Shown here: in pieces, positions 51,641 to 61,700 of the stretch | How the letters are laid out: every line of letters begins with the position of its first letter | Numbering within the stretch: the stretch's first letter is position 1 | Origin: Pilimelia columellifera | GTDB taxonomy: Bacteria > Actinomycetota > Actinomycetes > Mycobacteriales > Micromonosporaceae | Reading direction: 5' to 3' | DNA length: 64,000 nt | NCBI RefSeq assembly: GCF_039532605.1 | Contig: NZ_BAAARY010000005.1 | Span: 1-64,000 of the forward strand | Notes under the pieces: model-generated | Told to the model about the DNA's origin: nothing | Databases searched by the model: none | What the model saw: only the letters and a program-made list of their open reading frames with translations | Program-made: the position numbers and the translations under genes

Positions 51641-52849
51641 CCTGGCGGCTGGCAGTGGGTCGCGGGAGATCGGGCAGGACATGCAGCGGGGTCCGCCGCG
51701 GCCTGAGCCCAGCTCCGAGCCGGCGATCCGGATGACCTCGATGCCGGCCCGTTCCAGCTGCGCGTTGGTCTCGACGTTGCGTTCGTAGGCCACGCACAGC
51801 CGCGGGGCGAGGGCGAGGGTGTTGTTGCCGTCGTCCCACTGCTCTCGTTCGGCGGTGACCGGGTCCAGGCCGGTGTCGATGATGCGGAGCCGACCGATGC
51901 CCATGGCCTCGGCGGCGGCGTTCACGAACGGCTGTGGCTTGCCCACCTCAGGCTCGCCGTCGGCGCCCTGCCGCACCGGAAAGGCGATCATCGTGTCGGC
52001 CAGCGGTGGGTACATGACGACGGCGTCGATGTCCACCATGGTGCAGACGGTGTCCAGGTGCATGGTCGCCCGCTCCTGGGCGATGGGGACGACCAGGACG
52101 GTGTGGGCGAGTTCGCGGCTGAACGCCCGTCGGGCGAGTCGTTCGGCCCCCGCGGGGGTGGTGCGTTCGCCGACCCCGACGGCGATGACGCCGGGGGCCA
52201 GCAGCAGCACATCGCCGCCTTCGAGGGGCTCCAGGCGCGGCTCGTACAGCAGTTTCGCGCCGACGAAGCGCGGGTGGTGCTGGTATATCGCCCGGGTGAT
52301 GCTGGTTTCACGGCGCCGGGCCGGCATCGCCAGGGAGGTCACGGCGACGTGGCCTCTGATCCACGCTGAGGAGTCCCGGGTGAACAGCAGGTTCGGCAGC
52401 GGGTCGATGACGAAGTCGTGTCGGTCCATGAGCCGGTAGACCAGGCCGCGCCCGCTGCCGGCCGCGCGGAGCTCCTCCCAGGCGAGGCCGGCCATGAGCA
52501 CGTCGCGTAGGGCCCCGGCGTCGAGGTTCTCGAGGTGCTCGGCGACCTCGTCGCGCAGCGTGTCGCCCAGTCGCGGGTCGGCCAGCGTGGCGCCGGTCAG
52601 CTCGGCCCGGGCGCGCGGTTGGGCGATGGTCTCGACAAGCAGCTGTCCAAGGTGGAGCACTTCGACGCCGTGGTTACGGAGCGCCTCGGCGAACGCGTCG
52701 TGTTCCTCCTGGGCCCGCCCGACCCAGGGGATGCCGTCGAAGAGCAGGGAGTCGTTGTTGCGGGGGGTAAGCCTGGCGAGTTCGGGTCCGGGCCGGTGCA
52801 GCAGCACGGTGTTCAGTTTCCCGACCTCGCTGTCGACATACTGGTTCAC
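51632..52849 (-). CDS. arcA: Arginine deiminase
   Basis: GTG at 52849 gives 405 residues, the family length. Motifs in order: [27 protein letters not shown] (near 160-173), [24 protein letters not shown] (His/Asp near 268-278), and the nucleophile Cys in [14 protein letters not shown] near the end. It converts arginine to citrulline and ammonia. No arcB or arcC lies beside it, so the full pathway is not encoded here. Confidence 0.94.
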   Translation of the reverse strand: MNQYVDSEVGKLNTVLLHRPGPELARLTPRNNDSLLFDGIPWVGRAQEEHDAFAEALRNHGVEVLHLGQLLVETIAQPRARAELTGATLADPRLGDTLRDEVAEHLENLDAGALRDVLMAGLAWEELRAAGSGRGLVYRLMDRHDFVIDPLPNLLFTRDSSAWIRGHVAVTSLAMPARRRETSITRAIYQHHPRFVGAKLLYEPRLEPLEGGDVLLLAPGVIAVGVGERTTPAGAERLARRAFSRELAHTVLVVPIAQERATMHLDTVCTMVDIDAVVMYPPLADTMIAFPVRQGADGEPEVGKPQPFVNAAAEAMGIGRLRIIDTGLDPVTAEREQWDDGNNTLALAPRLCVAYERNVETNAQLERAGIEVIRIAGSELGSGRGGPRCMSCPISRDPLPAARSA

Positions 52850-52930
52850 AGCCGCAGCGTAGATCAGTTTTCGACATATCGTGGGGCGACGAATACCTTG
52901 AAGCGTCGTCTGCGACTCAAGGCGGAAACC

Positions 52931-52968
52931 TGAATGAATACCGTGCTCACGTTGCTCATTCATCATTC
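52931..52968. promoter_or_regulatory. Inverted AATGAAT site upstream of arcA
   Basis: TGAATGAAT (52931-52939) faces ATTCATCATTC (52958-52968). The A/T-rich arms resemble ARG-box half-sites but have a long spacer. It lies in the 250-base gap between arcA and a divergent NERD gene, the only gene-free stretch there. Confidence 0.3.
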
Positions 52969-53098
52969 GTTCGGCGCACTGCCTTGCCTTGCTACCGGGT
53001 TGACGACTTACGGTAGTGGAGTCGCGACGAAGAGCCATGACGATCTGTCCCACCCGATCGTTCATGGGGACAGCAGGGACAACTGCCGGAGGCGGAAG

Positions 53099-53803
53099 AT
53101 GACAGGGATTCCCAGCCAGCGTTCGGGCGAACAGGCGATGGCGCCGCTGCCGCTCGTGCAGGGCGCGCGTCCGTCACCTATCGACTGGATCCGGCGCCGC
53201 CGGGCCGAACGTGAGGCCCGCCGAGCCGAGGCCGCCGGCAACCGGGCCGCCACCCTGCTCGACGACATCGGTCCCGGCTGGCACGTCGTCGACTGGCCGC
53301 TGCCCGACGACCCGGACGGCGCCCCACGCGTCGCCTCCCGTGACCAGGCTGGGTTCCTTGTGGTCGGCCCCGGCGGGGTGTACGCCGTCACCGTCGTCGA
53401 CCACGGTCGCTCAACCGTCCTCGTCGCCGGGGACGTCGTGCAGGTCAACGGCCGGCGACCCCCGTACGTGACCCAGGCCCGTCGGGACGCCCGCCACGCC
53501 AGCCGCGCCCTCTCCGCCGTCGTCCGGCACGAAGTTCCCGTCATCCCGATCCTCGCGTTCGTCGGGACTGGACGGATCAGCACCCACGGGCTGCCCCGGG
53601 GCTGCCTGCTCACCAGCTACCGGGAGCTGGAGCGGCTGCTGCTGGCCGGCGGCGACCGGATCAGCCCCAATACCGCCGCCAAGCTCGCCCACGTCGCCAA
53701 GGACCCCGGGACCTGGATCAATCCCCCGTACCGGTCCCCGGACCACGACCGCAGCGACCGTCAGGACCGCGCCGACCCCGCGACCCACCCGACGCCCCGC
53801 TGA
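53099..53803 (+). CDS. NERD-domain protein
   Basis: ATG at 53099 with GGAGGCGG upstream gives 234 residues. Residues 45-160 fit a NERD nuclease-related fold: [37 protein letters not shown], and [14 protein letters not shown]. The usual catalytic acidic set is only partly visible. It ends in a basic/acidic tail. NERD domains are linked to DNA handling. The role here is unknown. Confidence 0.7.
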   Translation: MTGIPSQRSGEQAMAPLPLVQGARPSPIDWIRRRRAEREARRAEAAGNRAATLLDDIGPGWHVVDWPLPDDPDGAPRVASRDQAGFLVVGPGGVYAVTVVDHGRSTVLVAGDVVQVNGRRPPYVTQARRDARHASRALSAVVRHEVPVIPILAFVGTGRISTHGLPRGCLLTSYRELERLLLAGGDRISPNTAAKLAHVAKDPGTWINPPYRSPDHDRSDRQDRADPATHPTPR

Positions 53804-53869
53804 CCCATGCTGTGAAAAACGCCTGAGCTGGCTACTCGTCGGCGCGCCACCGGACCGGCTAGCGTTGCG

Positions 53870-54514
53870 GTGACGCTGGAGTGCCCGTGGGAGGTGCAGG
53901 TGGCGCATGTCGAGCTGTCACTGACCGAGTCATTCGGCCCGCCGCACCGGGCCAGGACAGGCAACGCCAGTGACCCCCCAACCGACGCCTTCGGCGCCGA
54001 CACCGCAGGCGACGCCGAGAACGACGACGACCGACCGCGCCCGGACGCCGCCCGGTGCGCCATCGCCCACTGTCCAAAGCCGGCCGCCCATCCGCAGCTG
54101 GCTAATTCCCCCGAGGTCCTCGATCCGAGCGTTCGTGGTTGCCTACGTCGGTGGAGCGACGCCGTCACCGCAGCTGAGGAACCGTGCCTGGTCCTCGACG
54201 CGCAAGGTCGGATCGTCGCCGCCTCGACCAGCTGCTGTCAGCTGCTCGGTCTCGGGCACGCCGAGGCCACCGCCGGCCGGCCCCTGCTCGACGGGGTGCT
54301 GCGGTTGGTCGACTTCACCGCCGCCCGCAACGGCCTCCCGGACGCCGACATCGACGCTATCCCGCCGCTGCTGGCGCTGACCTCTGGCCGCCAGGCCCGC
54401 GGCCTCATGCGGGTCCACGATGGCGAGTACGACGTCACCGTCGACGGCATCGCGGTGCCGCTGCGGGAAGCCGGCGGCGTGGTCGGCTCGCTGACCTTCT
54501 TCTCAGCCATCTGA
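53870..54514 (+). CDS. PAS-domain protein
   Basis: This 214-residue protein uses one of several GTG codons. The one at 53870 is listed, but later ones (near 53897) are equally possible. The first 85 residues are acidic and disordered. Residues 95-213 look like one PAS domain (RWSDAVTAAEEPCLVLDAQGRIVAAS, CQLLG, GVVGSLTFFS). No output domain is attached, so it may act by binding a partner. Confidence 0.65.
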   Translation: MTLECPWEVQVAHVELSLTESFGPPHRARTGNASDPPTDAFGADTAGDAENDDDRPRPDAARCAIAHCPKPAAHPQLANSPEVLDPSVRGCLRRWSDAVTAAEEPCLVLDAQGRIVAASTSCCQLLGLGHAEATAGRPLLDGVLRLVDFTAARNGLPDADIDAIPPLLALTSGRQARGLMRVHDGEYDVTVDGIAVPLREAGGVVGSLTFFSAI

Positions 54515-54539
54515 GACGATTCGGCGTACCCTGACCGCC

Positions 54540-55493
54540 ATGCCTGGCGTGCCACCGACCCGATTCGTCTACCTCGGTCCCGAGGGCACGTTCGCCGAAC
54601 AGGCGCTGCGCGCTTTCCCCGCCGCCGACCGGGGCGTCCGGACGCCGGCCCCGTCGGTGCCGGACGCGCTCGACGCGGTCCGGAACGGCGACGCCGACGC
54701 GGCCCTCGTCCCGCTGGAGAACTCCGTCGGCGGCGGTGTCGACGTCACCCTCGACGAGCTGGCCGCCGGCGACCCGCTGACGATCACCCGCGAACTCCGG
54801 CTCCCCGTCCGATTCGTCCTGGCCGCCCGCGTCCGGGTCGACCTCGCCACGATCGCCACCGTGGCCGCCCATCCTCAGGCCGCCGCCCAGTGCCGGCGGT
54901 GGCTACGTGAACGGCTCCCCGGCGCGACCGTCGTCGACGCCTTGTCCAACGCCGCCGCAGCGATCGCGGTCGCCGGCGGTGAATGCGACGCCGCGCTGTG
55001 CGCGCCGGCCGGAGTGGGCCGCAACCGGCTCCAGGCGCTCGCCGACGACATCGCCGACCGGGAGGACGCCGTCACCCGCTTCGTCCTGGTCACCCGACCG
55101 GCGGCCCCCCCGCCCCCGACCGGCGACGACGTGACCTCGCTGGCCGTCTACCTGGCGCCCGACCGGGTCGGCGCGCTCAGCGGCGTCCTCACCGAGCTGG
55201 CCGTGCGCGGGGTGAACCTCTCCCGGGTGGAGTCCCGGCCGACCGGCGAGGGGCTCGGCCGGTACGTGTTCTTCCTCGACTGTGTCGGCCATGTCGCCGA
55301 CGCGGCCGTCGGCGAGGCGTTGCAGGGCCTGCGCCGGGTCTGCTTCGACCTGCGATTTCTCGGCTCGTATCCCCGGCACCGGCTGCTGGGGGACATCGAC
55401 GAACGGCCGCTCAGGGCGACCCGGGACGGCGCCGCCGAGTACGCCGAGTCGGCGGCCTGGCTCGCGCGGGTCCGGGCCGGCCAGGCCCGGTGA
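54540..55493 (+). CDS. pheA: Prephenate dehydratase
   Basis: This 317-residue protein starts at an ATG. The catalytic domain has YLGPEGTFAEQAL (near 10-22), DAALVPLENSVGGGVDVTLDEL (near 54-75) and the TRF loop of DAVTRFVLV. The regulatory ACT domain (near 200-285) has GALSGVLTELAVRGVNLSRVESRP, with the ESRP motif that binds phenylalanine. It makes phenylpyruvate and is likely feedback-inhibited. Confidence 0.94.
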   Translation: MPGVPPTRFVYLGPEGTFAEQALRAFPAADRGVRTPAPSVPDALDAVRNGDADAALVPLENSVGGGVDVTLDELAAGDPLTITRELRLPVRFVLAARVRVDLATIATVAAHPQAAAQCRRWLRERLPGATVVDALSNAAAAIAVAGGECDAALCAPAGVGRNRLQALADDIADREDAVTRFVLVTRPAAPPPPTGDDVTSLAVYLAPDRVGALSGVLTELAVRGVNLSRVESRPTGEGLGRYVFFLDCVGHVADAAVGEALQGLRRVCFDLRFLGSYPRHRLLGDIDERPLRATRDGAAEYAESAAWLARVRAGQAR

Positions 55494-55501
55494 GGCGCCG
55501 G

Positions 55502-56230
55502 TCAGCCGTTGAACAGGCCGCCCAGCGGCCCGCCCTGCTGCTGGCCGCTGGCCCCGGCCAGGTTCGGCGGTGGCTCCTCTGACGGCTGGACCACGACGAA
55601 GCCCTGACCGGCGAAGCTCATCGTGAATGCCTCGCCGGTGCTGCGGCCCAGCAGCGTGCCGATGCCGAGCTGCTCCGCGCGGTGGTATCCGGTCTGCAAC
55701 GTCGACGACCAGCAGATCGCGGCCTGCGGGTCGACATAGGTCGGCTGGTCGACGTTGAGCACGACCGGGGTGCCGTGGGTGGTGACCGCGATCCGGCCCT
55801 GACCTGAGAAGACGCAGTTGAACAGGCCTGCGGAGGAGAGCATTCCGACGCCCTGCACCATCTTGATGTCGTACTGGAGCGTGGACTCGAACGCGAGCAC
55901 GTTCGTGCCGTTGATCGACAGCGCGTCGCCGTGCTCCAGGTCGATGATGTGCACATCGCTGGCCCGGTCGGCCAGGAACACGTCGCCGTTCCCGCTGATC
56001 TTCATCAGCGGCACGCCCTCGCCGGTCAGCTTCTGCTTGAGCCACTTGCCCATGCCGCCCGAGCCGAGCGCCTGGAACTGCACCTGCCCCTGGTACGCGA
56101 CCATCGACCCGGTCCGGGCCATGGCCTCGCCCCGCAGCTCGATCTTCAGCATCTTGGAGTTCTGGAGCCGCAGACCCGGCTGCTCCGACTCCTTCTCAAG
56201 GTTCTCCGCGGCGAAAAGGGCGCTGCGCAT
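55502..56230 (-). CDS. AIM24-family protein
   Basis: ATG at 56230 gives 242 residues. The repeated beta strands and Gly motifs are typical of AIM24 (TRAP-like) proteins: KMLKIELRGEAMARTGSMVAYQG, GNGDVFLADRASDVHIIDLE, LNVDQPTYVDPQAAICWSS, FTMSFAGQGFVVVQPSE. It ends in a Gly-rich tail. No enzyme activity is known for the family. It ends nine bases from the convergent pheA stop. Confidence 0.88.
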   Translation of the reverse strand: MRSALFAAENLEKESEQPGLRLQNSKMLKIELRGEAMARTGSMVAYQGQVQFQALGSGGMGKWLKQKLTGEGVPLMKISGNGDVFLADRASDVHIIDLEHGDALSINGTNVLAFESTLQYDIKMVQGVGMLSSAGLFNCVFSGQGRIAVTTHGTPVVLNVDQPTYVDPQAAICWSSTLQTGYHRAEQLGIGTLLGRSTGEAFTMSFAGQGFVVVQPSEEPPPNLAGASGQQQGGPLGGLFNG

Positions 56231-56357
56231 GTCACTTCTCCTCTGGCTGCGTGGTCGGCGTGTCGGCACAGCCGCACGGCCAACAACGGTACCGCCAGGT
56301 GTCACGTCGCCGGGCATGAAAGCCTGAGCGTGCCGGGCTGTCGCGCGGCGTCGTCGG

Positions 56358-56711
56358 TCAGCCCCAACCGAGCTCGTGCAGCCGGGCGTCGTCGATGCCG
56401 AAGTGATGGGCGATCTCGTGGACGACGGTGATCGTCACCTCCTCGATCACCTCCTCCTCGTCCTGGCACATGGCCAGCGTCGGGAGCCGGTAGATGGTGA
56501 TGCGGTCCGGTAGCACGCCGCCGTAGTCCCAGCCCCGGTCGGGCAGCGCGTGACCCTCGTAGATCCCGAGCAGGTCCGGCTCGCCGGGCGGCGGCCGGTC
56601 CTCGACCAGCACCACGACGTTGTTCATGAGGCCGAGCAGATCAGCCGGAACATTGTCGAGCGCCTCCGCCACCAGTTCCTCGAAGCGCGCCCGTGTCATC
56701 TCCACCGCCAT
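56358..56711 (-). CDS. Minimal zincin-like metallopeptidase
   Basis: ATG at 56711 gives 117 residues. The zinc motif HEIAHHFGID lies near 97-106, and GIYEGHALPDRG near 50-61 is also typical of this small family (PF06262 type). It begins MAVEMTRARFEELVAEALDNVP. Such proteins are compact and may be peptidases, though activity is rarely shown. It is probably transcribed alone. Confidence 0.88.
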   Translation of the reverse strand: MAVEMTRARFEELVAEALDNVPADLLGLMNNVVVLVEDRPPPGEPDLLGIYEGHALPDRGWDYGGVLPDRITIYRLPTLAMCQDEEEVIEEVTITVVHEIAHHFGIDDARLHELGWG

Positions 56712-56783
56712 GTGACCATTCTGCGCCAGCGCCGACCAGCCATGGTGGAGCAGCCAGGAGATCCACCGGGTCACCGGTGGCGA

Positions 56784-56814
56784 GGCGGCGCCGGGCCTGA
56801 CGCCCGGCGCCGCC
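56784..56814 (-). terminator. Hairpin downstream of the OsmC gene
   Basis: GGCGGCGCCGGGC (56784-56796) pairs perfectly with GCCCGGCGCCGCC (56802-56814), leaving a five-base loop. Read on the minus strand it follows the OsmC stop by about 15 bases. It probably ends that transcript. Confidence 0.65.
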
Positions 56815-56828
56815 GACAGACGACGACC

Positions 56829-57257
56829 TCAGACCAGCGTCGCCGCGAGGGTGATCTCCGCGCCGGGCGAGAGTAGCCGCGAGATCGGGCACCCGTCCTT
56901 GGCCGCCTCAGCCCACTTGGCGAACTCGGCGGCGTCGATGCCCGGAACGTCGGCCCGGGTGTCCAGGCCGATCCGGGTCACGGACATGCCGGCGTCGGTC
57001 TTTTCCAGATGTACCGACGCGGTCGTGTCGATCGCGCTCGGCGGGAAACCGGCGTCGGTGAGCTGCTTGGACAGCGCCATGGAGAAACAGCCGGCGTGGG
57101 CGGCGCCGATCAACTCCTCCGGGTTGGTGCCCTCGCCCTCCTCGAAGCGCGAGCTGAACGAGTAGTTGCCGGTCACGCCGCCCTTGCCGGTGCGGACGGT
57201 GCCGGTGCCTTCGGTGAGCGTGCCCTGCCAGCGGGCGGACGCGGTTCGGATAGCCAT
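56829..57257 (-). CDS. OsmC-family peroxide reductase
   Basis: This 142-residue protein starts at an ATG. It is an OsmC fold with SSRFEEGEGTNPEELIGAAHAGCFSMAL (first Cys near 57) and the second redox Cys in DGCPISRLL near 123. Arg and Glu residues of the active site are present. It reduces organic hydroperoxides. It faces serS divergently across about 75 bases, which must hold both promoters. Confidence 0.92.
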   Translation of the reverse strand: MAIRTASARWQGTLTEGTGTVRTGKGGVTGNYSFSSRFEEGEGTNPEELIGAAHAGCFSMALSKQLTDAGFPPSAIDTTASVHLEKTDAGMSVTRIGLDTRADVPGIDAAEFAKWAEAAKDGCPISRLLSPGAEITLAATLV

Positions 57258-57330
57258 GGGCTAGACGCTAGCCGGTCGTCGGGAGGTTTGCTGCTGACGG
57301 GCGCGGAACCGCCCGGTAGGCTCGGCGATC

Positions 57331-58587
57331 GTGATTGACCTGAGGCTGTTGCGCGACGAGCCTGATCTGATCCGAGCCAGCCAGCGGGCCCGTGGCGAGT
57401 CCGAGTCGGTCGTGGACGACCTGCTCGCCGCCGATGAACGACGCCGGTTGGCGGTGCAGGCGTTCGAGACGCTGCGCGCCGAGCAGAAGCAGCTCGGCAA
57501 GCTCATGCCGAAGGCCGTCGGCGACGAGAAGGCCGCCTTGCTGGCCAGGACCAGGGATCTGGCGGCGGGGGTGAAGGTGGCCGAGGCGGCGGTGCACGAC
57601 GCCGACCAGGCGCTGCGGGCGGCCCACCTCGCGGTGCCGAACGTCGTGGCGCCGGGCGTCCCGGCCGGCGGCGAAGACGACTACGTGGTGCTGCGCGAGG
57701 TCGGCGACAAGCCCGACCTGGACGGACCCCGGGACCATCTTGAGCTGGGCGAGTTGCTCGGCGCGATCGACATGGAGCGCGGCGCGAAGGTCAGCGGCTC
57801 CCGGTTCCCGTTCATGACCGGCGTGGGCGCCCTGCTCCAGTTGGGCCTGTTCCAGCTGGCCATGCAGGAGGCGGTCGCGCACGGCCTGATTCCGGTCATC
57901 CCGCCGGTGCTGGTCAAGCCGGAGGCGATGGAGGGCACCGGTTTCCTGGGCGCGCATGCCAGCGAGGTCTACCGGTTGGAGGCCGACGACCTGTACCTGG
58001 TCGGCACCAGCGAGGTGCCGTTGGCCGCGTACCACAGCGGGGAGATCATCCCGCTGGACGAGCCGCTGCGGTACGCCGGCTGGTCGACGTGCTTCCGGCG
58101 CGAGGCCGGCTCGTACGGCAAGGACACCCGGGGGATCATCCGGGTGCACCAGTTCGACAAGGTCGAGATGTTCTCGTTCTGCCGCCCGGAGGACGCCGCC
58201 GCCGAGCACCAGCGGTTGCTGGCGATCGAGGAGGGGATGCTCGCCAAGGTGGAGCTGCCCTACCGGGTCATCGACACTGCCGCCGGGGATCTGGGCAGCA
58301 GCGCGGCCCGCAAGTACGACTGCGAGGCGTGGGTGCCGACCCAGGGACGGTACCGGGAGCTGACTTCGACGTCGAACTGCACGACGTTTCAGGCCCGCCG
58401 GCTCAACGTCCGGTACCGGGACGGCGACGGGCGGACGCGGACGGCCGCCACCCTGAACGGCACCCTGGCCACCCCGCGCTGGCTGGTGGCCATCCTGGAG
58501 AACCACCAGCAGCCGGACGGGTCGGTGCGGGTGCCCAAGGCGCTGCAACCGTTCGTCGGACGCGACGTGCTGGAGCCGCTGCGCTGA
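57331..58587 (+). CDS. serS: Seryl-tRNA synthetase
   Basis: GTG at 57331 gives 418 residues, the normal length. The N-terminal coiled-coil arm (near 25-100) binds the long variable arm of tRNA-Ser. The class II motifs are present: motif 2 [24 protein letters not shown] (near 253-276) and motif 3 with [49 protein letters not shown] is also diagnostic. A housekeeping gene. Confidence 0.97.
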   Translation: MIDLRLLRDEPDLIRASQRARGESESVVDDLLAADERRRLAVQAFETLRAEQKQLGKLMPKAVGDEKAALLARTRDLAAGVKVAEAAVHDADQALRAAHLAVPNVVAPGVPAGGEDDYVVLREVGDKPDLDGPRDHLELGELLGAIDMERGAKVSGSRFPFMTGVGALLQLGLFQLAMQEAVAHGLIPVIPPVLVKPEAMEGTGFLGAHASEVYRLEADDLYLVGTSEVPLAAYHSGEIIPLDEPLRYAGWSTCFRREAGSYGKDTRGIIRVHQFDKVEMFSFCRPEDAAAEHQRLLAIEEGMLAKVELPYRVIDTAAGDLGSSAARKYDCEAWVPTQGRYRELTSTSNCTTFQARRLNVRYRDGDGRTRTAATLNGTLATPRWLVAILENHQQPDGSVRVPKALQPFVGRDVLEPLR

Positions 58588-58712
58588 CCGTTGTGGGCCG
58601 GATCAGCCGAAAGGATCTGGCCGGGGCGCCCCGGCGGCGGTACGGTAGCTGACCCGCGGCCCAGCCGGCGGTGTCGTCGGCGATCGTCGCCCCGGGAGGT
58701 GAGGAGATCGCC

Positions 58713-59561
58713 ATGCCCCGACCTGGACTGCCGAAGCTGGTCGCCACCGACCTGGACGGAACGCTCGTCCGTGGCGACGACACCGTCTCGGCCTTCACCC
58801 ATCAGGTGCTCGACCGGGTCCGCGAGGCTGGCGTGCCGATCGTGGCGGCGACCGGACGCGGTCCGCGGCTGGCTGAGTTGACCCGGAACGACATCCGGGC
58901 CGCCGACTACCTGGTGATGGCCGGCGGCGGGTTCGTCGTCGACCAGAGCGCGGCGTCGGGGCCGGTGGTGCTGCGCGACGAGCGCATCCACGGCGCGGTG
59001 CTGGCCGAGTTCCTGGTCGATCTGGAGGCCGAAGTCGGCACGTTGACGGTCATGGTCGAGGCGCTGGACACCCACAACGCCCCGTTGTGGGGTGACCACG
59101 ATCCAGCCTGGCGCTACCCGGACCTGTTCGAGTCGCGCACCCGCGCCGAGTGCGTCGCGGGCTCGGTGCTCAAAGCGTTCGCCCGCCGGCCCGACCACGA
59201 CGCCGACGCGCTGTTGGCGGTGGCGCAGCGGGTGGCCGCCGGTCGGGCGGATGTGACCCAGTCGGGGCTCGGGTTCATCGAGATCACGCCGGCCGGGGTG
59301 AACAAGGCGACCGGTCTGGCGGTTGTCGCCGCGTCGTTGGGCATTGATCCGTCGGAGGTGCTGGTCTTCGGTGACATGCCGAATGACCTGCCGATGTTCG
59401 AGTGGGCGAGGTGGGGTCGGGTCGCGGTCGGCAACGCCCACCCGACGCTACGGGCGTTGGCCGACGAGGTGACCCTGTCCAACGACGCCGACGGCGTCGC
59501 GGTCTTCCTGGACCGGTTATTGGCCCGCGTGGATCAGACGCCGCGGCTGCGCGCCGCCTGA
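58713..59561 (+). CDS. HAD-superfamily (Cof-like) phosphatase
   Basis: ATG at 58713 with GGTGAGGAG upstream gives 282 residues. HAD motifs: VATDLDGTLVRGDDTVS (near 10-26), IVAATGRGPRL (near 47-57), a cap domain, then KATGLAVVAASLGIDPSEVLVFGDMPNDLPMFEWA with motifs III/IV (GD..ND). The C2-type cap suggests a sugar-phosphate or similar small substrate. It follows serS closely and may share its transcript. Confidence 0.9.
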   Translation: MPRPGLPKLVATDLDGTLVRGDDTVSAFTHQVLDRVREAGVPIVAATGRGPRLAELTRNDIRAADYLVMAGGGFVVDQSAASGPVVLRDERIHGAVLAEFLVDLEAEVGTLTVMVEALDTHNAPLWGDHDPAWRYPDLFESRTRAECVAGSVLKAFARRPDHDADALLAVAQRVAAGRADVTQSGLGFIEITPAGVNKATGLAVVAASLGIDPSEVLVFGDMPNDLPMFEWARWGRVAVGNAHPTLRALADEVTLSNDADGVAVFLDRLLARVDQTPRLRAA

Positions 59562-59581
59562 TCCACGTCCCGCTGGGCTGG

Positions 59582-60208
59582 CTAGAGGTACTGTCCGGTC
59601 GAGTGTTCGCGGTCCGCGGGGCCGTGTGGGCCGGCCTGGCCACCGTGCGGGTGCGGCCCGGGGATGGCCCCGCCGGGCAGCGCCGGCCGCCCACCGCGCA
59701 TCTGCTCCAGCTGGAGCCGGGTGGCCATCTGCTGCGCCACCAGGGCGGCCTGGATGCCGTGGAAGAGACCCTCCAGCCAGCCGACGAGCTGGGCCTGGGC
59801 GATGCGCAGCTCCGGCTCGCTCGGGGTGGTGTTCTCGTCGAACGGCAGGGACAGGCGCTCCAGCTCGTCACGCAGCTCGGGCGCGAGCCCGTCCTCCAAC
59901 TCGGCGATCGAGCGGTGGTGGATGTCACGCAGGCGCTGTCGGCCAGCCTCGTCGAGCGGGGCGGCGCGCACCTCCTCGAGGAGCTGCTTGACCATGCTGC
60001 CGACCCGCATGACCTTCGCCGGCTGCTCGATGAGTCGGCTGAGGTCCTCGGCGTCGTCCTCGTCGCCGAGGGTGACGCCGACCGGTTTGCCGTCCGGGCC
60101 GACGACGACGACGGTCTGGCTCTGGTCAGGCTGTTCGGCGACGGGGTCGGTGGTCGGCTCGCTGTCGGGCTCAGTAGCGCCCGCGGGGGTCTGCGGTACC
60201 TCGGTCAT
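59582..60208 (-). CDS. bpa: Bacterial proteasome activator
   Basis: ATG at 60208 gives 208 residues. A Pro/Glu/Asp-rich N-terminus (1-30) leads to the helical core (LIEQPAKVMRVGSMVKQLLEEVRAAPLD, then LRDIHHRSIAELEDGLAPELRDELERLSLP). The disordered C-terminus ends GQYL, the motif that docks into and opens the 20S proteasome. Bpa feeds unfolded proteins to the proteasome without ATP. The family occurs only in proteasome-bearing actinobacteria, which supports the assignment of this genome. Confidence 0.93.
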   Translation of the reverse strand: MTEVPQTPAGATEPDSEPTTDPVAEQPDQSQTVVVVGPDGKPVGVTLGDEDDAEDLSRLIEQPAKVMRVGSMVKQLLEEVRAAPLDEAGRQRLRDIHHRSIAELEDGLAPELRDELERLSLPFDENTTPSEPELRIAQAQLVGWLEGLFHGIQAALVAQQMATRLQLEQMRGGRPALPGGAIPGPHPHGGQAGPHGPADREHSTGQYL

Positions 60209-60485
60209 GCGGACCATCTTGACCTACGGGGTCGGCCGTTGCCACCTGACGGCGATCTTGCCGGACCTCGGCCGTTCGCATCGTTGTCGCCGTCGTGCGG
60301 AGGGGTGGCCCTGCCGGACCACCGTAGCTGCGGGTTACGGTCCTTACACGTTGACGATCGTCGACGCGGCGGCGCGCGGGTGAGGCTTCGGTCTCTTGAG
60401 GACCTGAGGCTACATTGACGACGAACCAGGCGGGTCGCGCAACCCCGGATGACCGGGCCCGGCCGCAGTACGTGGAAGGAGACCC

Positions 60486-61676
60486 GTGTCGCAGATGAAC
60501 CGCCGGCAGGCGCTCAAGCTCCTGGCCGCGACCGGCGCGTCCGGAATCATCGCCGGCTGCGGCGTCGGCGGCGACCAGGACGATGTCGCGGACGCTTCCA
60601 CCGCACCGGTGGCGATCGGGCTGCTCATCCCGCAGGCCGGCCCGATGAAGTCGATCGGCGACGACCTCCTGCGCGGTTTCCAGCTCTACCTGACGATGCA
60701 CGGCAACCAGCTCGGCGGCCACCCGGTACGGCTGGAGACGGCGCCGGAGGGCGACACCCCCGCCTCGGCCATCGCCGGCCTGCGTGCGCTTTTCGACCGC
60801 AATGTCCTGGCGGTGTCCGGCATCGCCAACCCGGTCGTCATGAACAGCGACCTTCGCAGCGCCGTCCGGCAGGCGAAGGTCCCGGTCGTCGGCGCGAACG
60901 GCTCACCGTTCAACCTCCAGGGCGAGGTGTTCATCTGGCGCACCTCGTACACCGGGAACGAGCCGGGCCTGGCGATGGGCCGGTACATGGCCGAGAACGT
61001 CGACGGCAGGATCGTCATGGTGATGCCCGACGGCGGCTCCAGCCAGGATGTCGTGTTGGGTTTCGTCGACGGTTTCGGCAGCGCCAGCCGGCTCGTCCGC
61101 GAGCCGATCTACACCGCTGACCTGCCCTCGCCGACACGCGGCTCGTACGACCGGGCGATCCGGACCATCGTCAACCAGGGTCCCGAGGCGGTGTTCGCCC
61201 ACTTCAGCGGGGCCGCGGCGGTGGAGTTCGTCCGGGCGTACCGGGCGGCGGGGATCAGAGCCCCGCTCTACGGGACGGGCTTCCTCACCGAGGGCGGCGC
61301 GGTGGCCGCGCTCGGCGGCTCGGCCGCCGGCATCTTCACCGCCATGAACTACTCGGCTGACCTGGCGTTCTCCGCGAACCAGATCTTCGCCTCGGCGTTC
61401 CGTAAGGCGCACAGCGTCCCGCCGTCGGCGTACGCGATGGCCTCGTTCGACGCCGCGCACGTCCTCGACCGGGCCATCCAGCTGGCCGGGGACGACCTGA
61501 CCGCACAGCAGGTGAACCTGAAACTCGGCCAGGTCGGACAGATCGACAGTCCCCGAGGGTTGTGGCAGTTCAACCAGTCGCGCACCCCGCAGCAGAAGTG
61601 GTACCTGCGCGAGGTGCGTCGGGACGGGCAGATCAACGCGAACGTCGTGATGCGGGAGCTGACGACCCTCGGCTGA
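60486..61676 (+). CDS. ABC-type substrate-binding lipoprotein (Leu/Ile/Val-type)
   Basis: GTG at 60486 gives 396 residues. The start NRRQALKLLAATGASGIIAGC combines a twin-Arg region with a lipobox Cys near residue 22. The mature part is a periplasmic-binding type 1 fold: GLLIPQAGPMKSIGDDLLRGFQLYL, RALFDRNVLAVSGIANPVVM, TSYTGNEPGLAMGRYM. It should bind a small ligand outside the membrane, usually an amino acid. No permease or ATPase gene is beside it, so its transporter lies elsewhere or it is a sensor. Confidence 0.88.
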   Translation: MSQMNRRQALKLLAATGASGIIAGCGVGGDQDDVADASTAPVAIGLLIPQAGPMKSIGDDLLRGFQLYLTMHGNQLGGHPVRLETAPEGDTPASAIAGLRALFDRNVLAVSGIANPVVMNSDLRSAVRQAKVPVVGANGSPFNLQGEVFIWRTSYTGNEPGLAMGRYMAENVDGRIVMVMPDGGSSQDVVLGFVDGFGSASRLVREPIYTADLPSPTRGSYDRAIRTIVNQGPEAVFAHFSGAAAVEFVRAYRAAGIRAPLYGTGFLTEGGAVAALGGSAAGIFTAMNYSADLAFSANQIFASAFRKAHSVPPSAYAMASFDAAHVLDRAIQLAGDDLTAQQVNLKLGQVGQIDSPRGLWQFNQSRTPQQKWYLREVRRDGQINANVVMRELTTLG

Positions 61677-61700
61677 GGGCCGCCGCGCCTGTCCGTCAGG